Positions 1 to 6,159 of a stretch of DNA of 6,159 nt are shown one piece after another (within the stretch, counting starts at the first letter, position 1; the number at the start of each line of letters is the position of its first letter). The notes under the pieces are model-generated. The model searched no databases. It was given only the letters and a program-made list of their open reading frames with translations, and had not been told where the DNA came from. The DNA is taken from assembly GCA_017396865.1 (NCBI GenBank), contig JAFQKO010000154.1:1-6159 (forward strand), in the 5' to 3' direction. The position numbers were made by a program, and so were the translations under genes. The stretch is from Clostridia bacterium (GTDB lineage Bacteria; Bacillota_A; Clostridia; Oscillospirales; QAKW01).

Positions 1-2400
1 GACCATGACCTTAAGATGCTCAACGACAGCGCCATCAAGATCATTCGTGCGCTGAAGATCGAAGGCGGCTGTAACGTTCAGTTTGCCCTCAACCCCGAAA
101 CCAGCGAGTATTACCTCATCGAGGTCAACCCCCGCGTTTCCCGTTCCTCTGCGCTGGCCTCCAAGGCCTCGGGCTATCCCATCGCGCGGGTTACCGCCAA
201 GATCGCCGTCGGCATGGAGCTGAGCGAGATCGCCATCGCCAATACCACCGCTGCCTTCGAGCCTGCTTTGGACTATGTGGTGGCTAAGCTGCCCCGCTTC
301 CCCTTCGATAAGTTTGCCGCCGCGCCCAATACCCTCGGTACGCAGATGAAGGCTACCGGTGAGGTTATGGGCATCGGCTCTACCTTGGAGGAGTGCCTGC
401 TGAAATCCGTTCGTTCGTTGGAGATCGGCGCTTGCCATTATCACCTGCCGAAGTTTGATCCTATGACCGAAGCGGAGCTTTTCGATTATATCGCCGAGTT
501 CCGCGACGATAACATCTTTGCCGTTTGCGAGCTGATGCGCCGCGGCATTTCCGTTGAGCGGCTGCATGAGGCTACCAAGATCACCGCCTATTTCTTAGAA
601 GCCTTTGAACGGATCGTTAAGATGGAAGCCACCGTTGCGGCCGCCAAGGGCGACCTTGCCGTTCTGGCCGAGGCCAAGAAGATGGGCTTCTCCGATAAGT
701 TTATCGCCAAGCTTTGGGCGATGAAGGAGATTGAGGTCTACGAAATGCGGAAGGCTGCGGGCATGATGCCGATCTACCGCATGGTGGATACCTGCCATAC
801 CAACGCTTATATTCCGTACTTCTATTCCTCCTATGAGGGTGAGAATGCATCGATCCTGACCGACCGTAAGAAGATCGTGGTGCTGGGCGCAGGCCCCATC
901 CGTATCGGTCAGGGCGTGGAGTTTGACTATTCCACCGTCCACGCCGTTACTACCATTAAGAACAGCGGCTACGAGGCGATTATCATCAATAATAACCCCG
1001 AAACCGTTTCCACCGACTATACCTGCTCCGATAAGCTGTATTTCGAGCCGCTGACCACCGAGGACGTGATGAACATCATCGAATTCGAAAAGCCCATCGG
1101 TGTTATCGCTTCGTTGGGTGGCCAGACTGCCATCAATCTGGCGCAGCCGCTGAAGGATCGCGGCGTTAAGATCATCGGTACCGATTGCGATGCCATCGAT
1201 CGCGCCGAGGACCGCGGCAGCTTCGAAAAGATCCTCAGAGATCTGGGGATTCCCCAGCCGCAGGGTAAGGCAGTTACCAAGATCGTGGACGGCGTAGCCG
1301 CTGCTGCCGAGATCGGCTATCCCGTTTTGGTGCGTCCCTCCTTCGTTCTGGGCGGCCGTGCCATGCAGATCGTTGCCGATGAGGGTCAGCTTCGCAACTA
1401 CCTTAAGACCGCCGTTGAAATCGATGAGGACAAGCCGGTTCTCGTTGATAAGTATATCTTCGGTAAAGAGGTTGAGGTCGATGCCATCTGCGACGGCCAC
1501 GACGTATTCGTACCCGGCATCATGGAGCTGGTTGAGCGTACCGGTATCCATAGCGGCGACTCCATCAGCGTTTATCCCACCTTCAGCATCTCCGATAAGG
1601 TGAAGGGCATCATTCTGCAGTATGCCAAGAAGCTGGGTCTGGGCATCGGCATCGTGGGTCTGTATAATATTCAGTTCATCGTGGATAAGAACGACAACGT
1701 CTTTATCATCGAGGTCAACCCCCGCTCCTCCCGTACCGTGCCCTTCCTCTCCAAGGCCACCGGTTACAGTTTGGCCGATATCGCCACCGAGGTTATCCTC
1801 GGCAAAACCCTCAAGGAGCAGGGTATCTTCAATATTTATCCCGAGGAGAAGAATCGCTGCTACGTAAAGGTTCCCGTTTTCTCCTTCAGCAAGATCCGCG
1901 GCTTGGATGCCTATCTCTCGCCCGAGATGAAGTCCACCGGTGAGGCCATCGGCTACGATGATAAGTTCAATCGTGCGCTGTATAAGGCACTGCAGGCTTC
2001 GGGCATGAAGCTGCAGAACTACGGTACCGTATTGGCTACCATTGCCGATCAGGATAAGGAGGAGGCGCTGCCTCTCATCCGTCGGTTCTATAATCTGGGA
2101 TTCAATATTCAGGCAACCGCAGGTACTGCTGAGTTCTTGAAGAAAAACGGAATCCGCACCCACGTGCTGCAAAAGATCGGCGACGGCAGCGATGAGATCC
2201 CCGAGGCTCTGCGTCAGGGTCATATTGCCTACGTGATCAATACCCGTGATCTCAGCACCAGCGTGAACAGCGACGGTCACCAGATCCGCCGCCATGCAAC
2301 CGATAATAACGTGACACTCTTTACCTCCCTTGATACCGTTAAGGTCTTGCTGGACGTATTGGAGGAGACCACCCTTTGCATTTCCACCATCGATTCTTGA
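1..2400 (+). CDS. carB: Carbamoyl-phosphate synthase large chain, 5'-truncated by the window
   Basis: CarB makes carbamoyl phosphate from bicarbonate, two ATP and ammonia channelled from the CarA glutaminase; it feeds pyrimidine and arginine synthesis in the cytoplasm. The frame is open from base 1, so the ATG at 16 is an internal methionine. 799 codons remain; against the 1073-residue E. coli protein about 258 N-terminal residues are missing. Visible in order (window codons): the end of the first ATP-grasp half with metal ligands Q27, E41 and N43 (IEVNPR); a helical oligomerisation domain about 145-285; the second half starting at GAGPIRIGQG (296-305) with PSFVLGGRAM (446-455), HSGDS (517-521) and metal ligands Q558, E571 and N573; and an MGS-like allosteric domain about 666-799 with ATAGTA and VINT. 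There is no frameshift or internal stop. The pyr-operon context suggests the pyrimidine or sole CPS of the cell. Identity is near certain. Confidence 0.98.
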   Translation, partial: DHDLKMLNDSAIKIIRALKIEGGCNVQFALNPETSEYYLIEVNPRVSRSSALASKASGYPIARVTAKIAVGMELSEIAIANTTAAFEPALDYVVAKLPRFPFDKFAAAPNTLGTQMKATGEVMGIGSTLEECLLKSVRSLEIGACHYHLPKFDPMTEAELFDYIAEFRDDNIFAVCELMRRGISVERLHEATKITAYFLEAFERIVKMEATVAAAKGDLAVLAEAKKMGFSDKFIAKLWAMKEIEVYEMRKAAGMMPIYRMVDTCHTNAYIPYFYSSYEGENASILTDRKKIVVLGAGPIRIGQGVEFDYSTVHAVTTIKNSGYEAIIINNNPETVSTDYTCSDKLYFEPLTTEDVMNIIEFEKPIGVIASLGGQTAINLAQPLKDRGVKIIGTDCDAIDRAEDRGSFEKILRDLGIPQPQGKAVTKIVDGVAAAAEIGYPVLVRPSFVLGGRAMQIVADEGQLRNYLKTAVEIDEDKPVLVDKYIFGKEVEVDAICDGHDVFVPGIMELVERTGIHSGDSISVYPTFSISDKVKGIILQYAKKLGLGIGIVGLYNIQFIVDKNDNVFIIEVNPRSSRTVPFLSKATGYSLADIATEVILGKTLKEQGIFNIYPEEKNRCYVKVPVFSFSKIRGLDAYLSPEMKSTGEAIGYDDKFNRALYKALQASGMKLQNYGTVLATIADQDKEEALPLIRRFYNLGFNIQATAGTAEFLKKNGIRTHVLQKIGDGSDEIPEALRQGHIAYVINTRDLSTSVNSDGHQIRRHATDNNVTLFTSLDTVKVLLDVLEETTLCISTIDS
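116..135 (+). repeat. 20-base direct repeat within carB, copy 1
   Basis: TCATCGAGGTCAACCCCCGC occurs here and again at 1706-1725. It codes for the IEVNPR metal-binding motif of the first ATP-grasp half. The two halves of CarB come from an ancient duplication; the exact DNA match reflects the shared motif plus shared codon choice. Confidence 0.9.
1706..1725 (+). repeat. 20-base direct repeat within carB, copy 2
   Basis: This second identical copy of the 116-135 sequence codes for the IEVNPR motif of the second ATP-grasp half. The flanking bases differ (CGTTTC after copy 1, TCCTCC after copy 2), so the identity is limited to the motif. Confidence 0.9.
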
Positions 2401-2405
2401 GGTGA
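2399..2405 (+). promoter_or_regulatory. Ribosome binding site of pyrK
   Basis: GAGGTGA overlaps the carB stop codon (TGA at 2398-2400) and ends three bases before the pyrK ATG at 2409. It is the only purine-rich anti-16S match in front of this start. Its overlap with the carB stop suggests that ribosomes finishing carB help start pyrK. Confidence 0.7.
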
Positions 2406-2408
2406 AAT

Positions 2409-3140
2409 ATGAGACAAGGAATATATGAAATCAAACGCAATGTAAAGATCGCGAAAGACGTTTATGAAATGGTTTTGGCGGGGGATACCTCCGCTATCAC
2501 CGCCCCCGGTCAGTTTGTCAATGTCCTGCTGGAGGGCAAATATCTCCGCCGCCCCATCTCCATCTGCGATTGGGATGGGGAGACCATCACCCTGATCTAT
2601 AAGGTGGTGGGCGGCGGTACCGAGCAGATGGCCGCTATGCAGGAGGGCGAAAAGCTGGACCTGCTGGTCGGCCTCGGCAACGGCTATAACGTGGAAAAGT
2701 GCGGCGAAAAGCCGCTGTTGATCGGCGGCGGCGTCGGTGTTCCGCCCCTCTATGGTCTTTGTAAGGCGCTGATTCAGGCGGGTAAGGAGGTTCAGGTGGT
2801 GCTGGGTTTCAATACCGCCGAGGAGGTTTTCCTGAAGGAGGGCTTTGAAAAGCTGGGCGCATCGGTTACGGTCGCTACTGCCGACGGCAGCGTCGGCGTT
2901 AAGGGCTTTGTTACTACCGCCATGGAAAGCCTTGCCTACGATTATTTCTATACCTGCGGCCCCGAGCCGATGTTCCGTGCCATTGAGCGGGCGGTCACCG
3001 TTTCCGGTCAGTATAGCTTCGAGGAACGGATGGGCTGTGGCTTCGGCGCTTGCATGGGTTGTTCCTGTAAGACCAAGTATGGCAATAAGCGCATCTGTAA
3101 GGATGGCCCTGTGCTGGAAAGGGAGGAGATCATATGGTAA
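2409..3140 (+). CDS. pyrK: Dihydroorotate dehydrogenase B, electron transfer subunit (FAD, 2Fe-2S)
   Basis: PyrK passes electrons from the FMN of PyrD through a [2Fe-2S] cluster and FAD to NAD+, making the class 1B dihydroorotate dehydrogenase NAD-linked. The 243 residues are near the usual 250-260. The N-terminal ferredoxin-reductase-like barrel carries the FAD motif RRPIS (47-51) and the stretch KVVGGGTEQM (65-74). The NAD-binding domain shows IGGGVGVPP (105-113), ATADGS (156-161) and CGPEPM (183-188). The C-terminal cluster loop has Cys210, 215, 218 and 230, spaced x4, x2 and x11 as in known PyrK proteins; Cys220 is an extra cysteine. The start follows a Shine-Dalgarno at the carB stop, and the opening lines up with the N-terminus of B. 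subtilis PyrK. The gene ends 7 bases inside pyrD, fitting a 1:1 heterotetramer partner. Other ferredoxin-reductase-like subunits (hydrogenase or sulfhydrogenase gamma) are unlikely in this context. Confidence 0.97.
   Translation: MRQGIYEIKRNVKIAKDVYEMVLAGDTSAITAPGQFVNVLLEGKYLRRPISICDWDGETITLIYKVVGGGTEQMAAMQEGEKLDLLVGLGNGYNVEKCGEKPLLIGGGVGVPPLYGLCKALIQAGKEVQVVLGFNTAEEVFLKEGFEKLGASVTVATADGSVGVKGFVTTAMESLAYDYFYTCGPEPMFRAIERAVTVSGQYSFEERMGCGFGACMGCSCKTKYGNKRICKDGPVLEREEIIW
3121..3128 (+). promoter_or_regulatory. Ribosome binding site of pyrD
   Basis: GGGAGGAG lies inside the last codons of pyrK, five bases before the pyrD ATG at 3134. This strong site fixes the start that overlaps pyrK by 7 bases. 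Confidence 0.8.
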
Positions 3141-4045
3141 ATACAAAGGTCAATCTCTGCGGGGTTGAGATGAAGAACCCCATCGTACCCGCCAGCGGTA
3201 CGTATGGCTTCGGCTATGAATTTGCCGAGCTTTACGATATCAACGTGCTGGGCTCCCTCTCCTTTAAGGGAACCACCTTGGAGCCCCGCTTCGGGAACCC
3301 CACTCCGCGCATTGCGGAATGTTCTGAAGGAATGCTCAATGCAGTCGGTCTGCAAAATCCGGGCGTCCATAAGGTGATGAGCGAGGAGCTGCCCAAGCTG
3401 AAGGCTTGCTTCGACGGCCCCATTATGGCCAACGTCAGCGGGTTTTCGCTGGATGATTACCGTGAGACCGTTCGCATTCTGGACGCAGAAAAGCAGATCG
3501 CTTGGTTTGAGATCAACGTTTCCTGCCCCAACGTTCATGGCGGCGGGATGAGCTTCGGTACCGATCCTAAGGCGGCAGCTTCCGTTACCGCCGAGGTGCG
3601 AAAGGTCACCGATAAGCCGATCATTATGAAGCTGACCCCCAATGTCACCGATATCGTCAGCATCGCCAAGGCCTGCGAGGAGGCGGGTGCCGACGGCATC
3701 AGCCTGATCAATACCTTGCTCGGCATGCGGATCGATCTCAAAACCAAAAAGCCGATCCTCGCCAATAAGATGGGCGGATTTTCGGGCCCTGCCATTATGC
3801 CGGTGGCGCTTCGGATGATCTATCAGGTCTACGATGCAGTCAACATCCCCTTGGTCGGCATGGGCGGTGTTTCTACCGCCGAGGACGTGATTGAGATGAT
3901 GCTGGCAGGTGCCACCGCCGTTGAGGTGGGTGCTGCCAACCTGCGCGATCCCTTTGCGGCCAAGAAGATCATCGAGGATCTGCCCCGTGTGATGGAAAAA
4001 TACGGAATTACTGATTTGAAAGATATTATAGGAGGAGCACACTGA
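3134..4045 (+). CDS. pyrD: Dihydroorotate dehydrogenase B, catalytic subunit (NAD+-dependent, FMN)
   Basis: PyrD oxidises dihydroorotate to orotate on FMN, the fourth step of UMP synthesis, in the cytosol. At 303 residues it has the normal length of class 1B catalytic subunits (B. subtilis about 311). Family motifs along the TIM barrel are [16 protein letters not shown] (15-30), the FMN-side lysine in FKGTT (44-48), [11 protein letters not shown] (52-62), NAVGLQNPG (69-77), NVSCPNV (128-134), KLTPN (166-170), INTLLGMR (192-199), GGFSGPA (214-220) and the FMN-phosphate loop VGMGGV (241-246). Cys131 stands where class 1B enzymes carry the catalytic base; class 2 enzymes have serine there. With no N-terminal membrane helix and pyrK directly upstream, class 1B is well supported over fumarate-linked class 1A. 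A strong Shine-Dalgarno inside pyrK sets the start, and the stop shares one base with the pyrF ATG. Confidence 0.98.
   Translation: MVNTKVNLCGVEMKNPIVPASGTYGFGYEFAELYDINVLGSLSFKGTTLEPRFGNPTPRIAECSEGMLNAVGLQNPGVHKVMSEELPKLKACFDGPIMANVSGFSLDDYRETVRILDAEKQIAWFEINVSCPNVHGGGMSFGTDPKAAASVTAEVRKVTDKPIIMKLTPNVTDIVSIAKACEEAGADGISLINTLLGMRIDLKTKKPILANKMGGFSGPAIMPVALRMIYQVYDAVNIPLVGMGGVSTAEDVIEMMLAGATAVEVGAANLRDPFAAKKIIEDLPRVMEKYGITDLKDIIGGAH
4030..4037 (+). promoter_or_regulatory. Ribosome binding site of pyrF
   Basis: AGGAGGAG sits in the last codons of pyrD, seven bases before the pyrF ATG at 4045. It is the best-spaced full-consensus site in the window, and it supports the start that shares the A of the pyrD TGA. 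Confidence 0.85.
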
Positions 4046-4749
4046 TGGGAAGAGACGTAATTATCGCTTGCGACTTTGCAAGCAAGGAAGATACCTTGAA
4101 GTTTTTGGATCTGTTTAAGAATGAGGAGCGTAAGCCTTTCTTGAAGATCGGTATGGAGCTGTTCTATGCGGAAGGCCCTGCTATCGTGCGGGAACTGAAG
4201 GAGCGCGGACATAAGATCTTTTTGGATCTGAAGCTCCATGATATCCCCAATACCGTTAAGAAGGCCATGGCTGTTCTGTCCCGTTTGGACGTGGATATGA
4301 CCAACCTGCACGCTGCAGGCACCATCTCCATGATGGAGGGTGCTCTGGAGGGGCTCACCCGTCCCGACGGTACCCGCCCTCTGCTGATCGCCGTAACCCA
4401 GCTCACCTCCACCGATCAGGAACGGATGGAACGGGATCTGCTGATCAAAGAGCCCATCGATCAGGTGGTTATGCATTATGCCTCCAATGCCGCTAAGGCC
4501 GGCTTGGACGGCGTTGTCTGCTCTCCGCTGGAGGCAGGCAAGGTGCACGATACCTGCGGTCGGAAGTTCCTGACCGTTACCCCCGGCGTTCGCTTTGCCG
4601 ATGGGGATATCGGCGACCAAAAGCGGGTCATGACCCCCGCTGAGGCCAAGAAGATCGGCAGCGATTATATCGTGGTGGGCCGCCCCATCACCGCAGCTGA
4701 GGATCCCGTTGCGGCCTATCGCCGTTGCGTAGATGAATTCGTAGATTGA
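4045..4749 (+). CDS. pyrF: Orotidine 5'-phosphate decarboxylase
   Basis: PyrF decarboxylates OMP to UMP, the last step of the pathway, as a cytosolic TIM-barrel dimer. The 234 residues fit the short group 1 bacterial family (B. subtilis about 239). The active site is intact: Asp10 in IIACDF, Lys34 in FLKIGM, and the signature [10 protein letters not shown] (61-70) with Asp61, Lys63 and Asp66 forming the charged network. Thr121 in QLTST lies in the loop that precedes the substrate lid. The phosphate-binding elements are TPGVR (179-183, Arg183) and VGRPI (211-215, Arg213). The start overlaps the pyrD stop (TGATG) behind an AGGAGGAG site. This is not the longer 270-residue group 2 form found in some Clostridia and Actinobacteria. 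A strand-swapped reading of this region is only a shadow frame. Confidence 0.98.
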   Translation: MGRDVIIACDFASKEDTLKFLDLFKNEERKPFLKIGMELFYAEGPAIVRELKERGHKIFLDLKLHDIPNTVKKAMAVLSRLDVDMTNLHAAGTISMMEGALEGLTRPDGTRPLLIAVTQLTSTDQERMERDLLIKEPIDQVVMHYASNAAKAGLDGVVCSPLEAGKVHDTCGRKFLTVTPGVRFADGDIGDQKRVMTPAEAKKIGSDYIVVGRPITAAEDPVAAYRRCVDEFVD

Positions 4750-4754
4750 GGAGG
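4748..4754 (+). promoter_or_regulatory. Ribosome binding site that decides the pyrE start
   Basis: GAGGAGG overlaps the pyrF stop (TGA 4747-4749). It leaves eight bases to the ATG at 4763 but only two to the in-frame TTG at 4757, so it favours the ATG as the true pyrE start. Confidence 0.85.
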
Positions 4755-4762
4755 AATTGAAA

Positions 4763-5419
4763 ATGGAAAGCTATAAGAGAGAGTTTATTCAGTTTTTGCA
4801 GAGCGCAAACGTTTTGAAGTTCGGTGATTTCACCGCAAAATCCGGCCGTAAGATCCCTTATTTCGTTAATGCGGGCGAGATCAAGACCGGTGAGCAGATC
4901 GCTAAATTGGGCGAATTTTATGCCAAGGCTTATCTGGAGAAGGTAGGCAATAAGCGCACCGTTCTTTACGGCCCTGCTTATAAGGGGATCTCTATCGCTG
5001 TATCGAGCGCCGTTGCTTTGGCAAAGGGCGGCTTGGACGTTCCCTTCTTCTTCAACCGTAAGGAAGCCAAGGATCATGGCGAAGGCGGTATCTTCGTCGG
5101 TTATGTGCCCAAGGAGGGTGAAGAGATCGTCATCGTTGAGGACGTCATCACCGCCGGTACCGCGATCCGCGAGAGCATGGCCAATCTTTCCTCTTTGGCA
5201 GGCACCAAGGTCGTTGCCACCTTCGTTATGGTCGACCGTAAGGAAAAGGGTCAGGGCGAAAAGGGCGCTATGCAGGAGATCGAAGAGGAGTTCGGCTTCC
5301 CCGTATACTCGGTTGTGGATGTTTACGATATCATTGAGTATCTGGAAGAGGATGCAGCCAACGAGGAGAACGTGACCCGCATCAAGAACTATCTGGCTGT
5401 CAACGGTGCAAAAGCATGA
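4763..5419 (+). CDS. pyrE: Orotate phosphoribosyltransferase
   Basis: PyrE joins orotate to PRPP, giving OMP and pyrophosphate, and supplies PyrF encoded just upstream. I start it at ATG 4763 (218 residues), not at the in-frame TTG 4757, because only the ATG is well spaced from the GAGGAGG site. Motifs in order are [13 protein letters not shown] (26-38, Lys26 at the substrate site), YGPAYKGI (69-76, Lys74), [13 protein letters not shown] (97-109), which is the mobile catalytic loop with Lys100, Lys103 and His105, and the PRPP-binding strand [11 protein letters not shown] (124-134) with Glu126 and Asp127. This [18 protein letters not shown] form is the one seen in E. coli, yeast and Clostridium. 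B. subtilis has a different form with GTATAGI. The enzyme works as a dimer because the loop lysine acts across the interface. The stop overlaps the pyrB start by four bases. Confidence 0.98.
   Translation: MESYKREFIQFLQSANVLKFGDFTAKSGRKIPYFVNAGEIKTGEQIAKLGEFYAKAYLEKVGNKRTVLYGPAYKGISIAVSSAVALAKGGLDVPFFFNRKEAKDHGEGGIFVGYVPKEGEEIVIVEDVITAGTAIRESMANLSSLAGTKVVATFVMVDRKEKGQGEKGAMQEIEEEFGFPVYSVVDVYDIIEYLEEDAANEENVTRIKNYLAVNGAKA
5405..5408 (+). promoter_or_regulatory. Weak candidate ribosome binding site of pyrB
   Basis: GGTG, seven bases before the pyrB ATG, is the only anti-16S match here. It is much weaker than the AGGAGG-type sites of pyrD, pyrF and pyrE. Start of pyrB probably relies on coupling through the ATGA overlap with pyrE. 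Confidence 0.4.
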
Positions 5420-6159
5420 GAAGCCTCATTGATATTTTAGAGCTGTCTACCGAAGAACTGACCGAGCTGATTGCATTGGCAGAGGATATTATTGCAAAGC
5501 CCGAAAAATATCGGGATAGCTGTCGTTATAAAAAACTGGCCACCCTCTTTTTTGAGCCTTCTACCCGTACCCGCCTGAGCTTTGAGGCGGCGATGTATGA
5601 GCTGGGCGGTCAGGTGCTTTCGATGGCCAGCGCAGGTAGCTCCTCTGCCGCCAAGGGTGAAAGCGTTGCCGATACGGCCAAAACCGTCAGCTGCTATGCC
5701 GATATTATCGCCATGCGCCATCCCAAGGAGGGCGCGCCGATGGTGGCGGCGATGAATGCCTCCGTTCCCGTGATCAACGCGGGCGACGGCGGCCATAATC
5801 ATCCTACCCAAACCTTGGCCGATCTGCTGACCATCTGGCGGGAAAAGGGTCGCTTTACCGGTTTGACCATCGGTCTTTGCGGCGACCTGAAGTTCGGCCG
5901 TACCGTTCATTCGCTGATTGCGGCAATGTCCCGCTATACGGGGAATCGCTTTGTGCTGATCTCCCCCGAGGAGTTGAAGCTTCCCAGTTATGTCAAAAAG
6001 GATATGCTGCAGCAAAAGGGCATTCCGTATACCCAAACGACCGATCTGGAAAGTGCATTGCCCGAGTTGGATATCCTCTATATGACCCGTGTTCAACGGG
6101 AACGCTTCTTTAATGAGGAGGATTATCTGCGGCTGAAGGATAGCTATATCCTTACCCCC
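5416..6159 (+). CDS. pyrB: Aspartate carbamoyltransferase catalytic chain, 3'-truncated by the window
   Basis: PyrB transfers the carbamoyl group from carbamoyl phosphate to aspartate, the committed step of pyrimidine synthesis. The ATG overlaps the pyrE stop (ATGA), and 248 codons are open to the last base, about 80% of the usual 305-311. The carbamoyl-phosphate domain shows [13 protein letters not shown] (45-57), with STRTR at 49-53. Ser76 and Lys80 match E. coli Ser80 and Lys84, the loop residues a neighbouring chain lends to the active site. MRHPKEG follows at 100-106 (Arg101, His102), then HPTQT (129-133; His129, Gln132). The aspartate domain shows [12 protein letters not shown] (156-167, Arg162) and [10 protein letters not shown] (221-230; Arg225, Gln227). 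The HPLPR loop lies beyond the window. Motifs such as [11 protein letters not shown] and YMTRVQ resemble the E. coli catalytic chain, excluding ornithine carbamoyltransferase and suggesting a regulated, PyrI-partnered enzyme (inference). Confidence 0.97.
   Translation, partial: MRSLIDILELSTEELTELIALAEDIIAKPEKYRDSCRYKKLATLFFEPSTRTRLSFEAAMYELGGQVLSMASAGSSSAAKGESVADTAKTVSCYADIIAMRHPKEGAPMVAAMNASVPVINAGDGGHNHPTQTLADLLTIWREKGRFTGLTIGLCGDLKFGRTVHSLIAAMSRYTGNRFVLISPEELKLPSYVKKDMLQQKGIPYTQTTDLESALPELDILYMTRVQRERFFNEEDYLRLKDSYILTP

Noticed and set aside
595..2295. A 566-codon open frame on the minus strand opposite carB
   Set aside because: It lies wholly antisense to conserved CarB, its translation has no recognisable domain, and it mirrors the codon bias of the real gene.
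2400..2409. A possible internal promoter or attenuator between carB and pyrK
   Set aside because: Only eight bases separate the genes, and they are used by the Shine-Dalgarno. No other junction in the window has room for one either; the longest gap is 13 bases.
3036..3098. The cysteine-rich tail of pyrK as a separate ferredoxin or a fusion
   Set aside because: The cysteine spacing is the standard [2Fe-2S] loop of PyrK, and the total length is normal. The fifth cysteine (Cys220) alone is no evidence of a new cluster.
2277..4620. Minus-strand open frames of 263 to 344 codons opposite pyrK, pyrD and the start of pyrF
   Set aside because: They span the junctions of well-supported sense genes, overlap each other, lack family motifs and have the biased composition of antisense shadows.
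5437..6096. A 219-codon open frame on the minus strand
   Set aside because: It is antisense to pyrB, whose + strand frame is open to the window edge and carries every expected ATCase motif.
5877..6113. A 78-codon + strand open frame in another frame
   Set aside because: It lies inside pyrB, and its translation shows nothing recognisable.

Overview
The window is one continuous stretch of a de novo pyrimidine (UMP) biosynthesis operon. All genes are on the + strand and both ends are cut by the window. From left to right it holds the 3' three quarters of carB (carbamoyl-phosphate synthase large chain), complete pyrK, pyrD, pyrF and pyrE, and the 5' four fifths of pyrB (aspartate carbamoyltransferase catalytic chain), which is open to the last base. 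There is no tRNA, rRNA, mobile element, CRISPR array or gene of unknown function.

The organism is most likely a Gram-positive anaerobe of the Clostridia, probably a moderately GC-rich gut type. This rests on three things: the NAD-linked PyrK/PyrD pair (class 1B dihydroorotate dehydrogenase) typical of Firmicutes, strong AGGAGG-like Shine-Dalgarno sites, and Clostridium-like PyrE and CarB motifs. It is an inference from protein motifs and layout, and I cannot name a genus.

The layout is very tight. carB and pyrK are 8 bases apart, pyrK and pyrD overlap by 7, pyrD and pyrF by 1 (TGATG), pyrF and pyrE are 13 apart, and pyrE and pyrB overlap by 4 (ATGA). No gap is long enough for an internal promoter, attenuator or terminator, so transcription should start upstream of the window and continue past it. 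Any PyrR-type or other attenuator would lie outside.

Together the genes cover most of the pathway. CarB makes carbamoyl phosphate with the glutaminase subunit CarA (not in the window). PyrB condenses it with aspartate. PyrC, the dihydroorotase, is also not in the window. PyrD and PyrK oxidise dihydroorotate to orotate, PyrE adds ribose phosphate, and PyrF decarboxylates OMP to UMP. The order carB-pyrK-pyrD-pyrF-pyrE matches the Bacillus subtilis pyr operon, but pyrB sits at the 3' side instead of near the 5' end, and both PyrE and PyrB are of non-Bacillus types.

I found no sign of a previously undescribed system. The points worth a second look are operon rearrangement and gene displacement, the CarB effector site, and the coupled start of pyrB.
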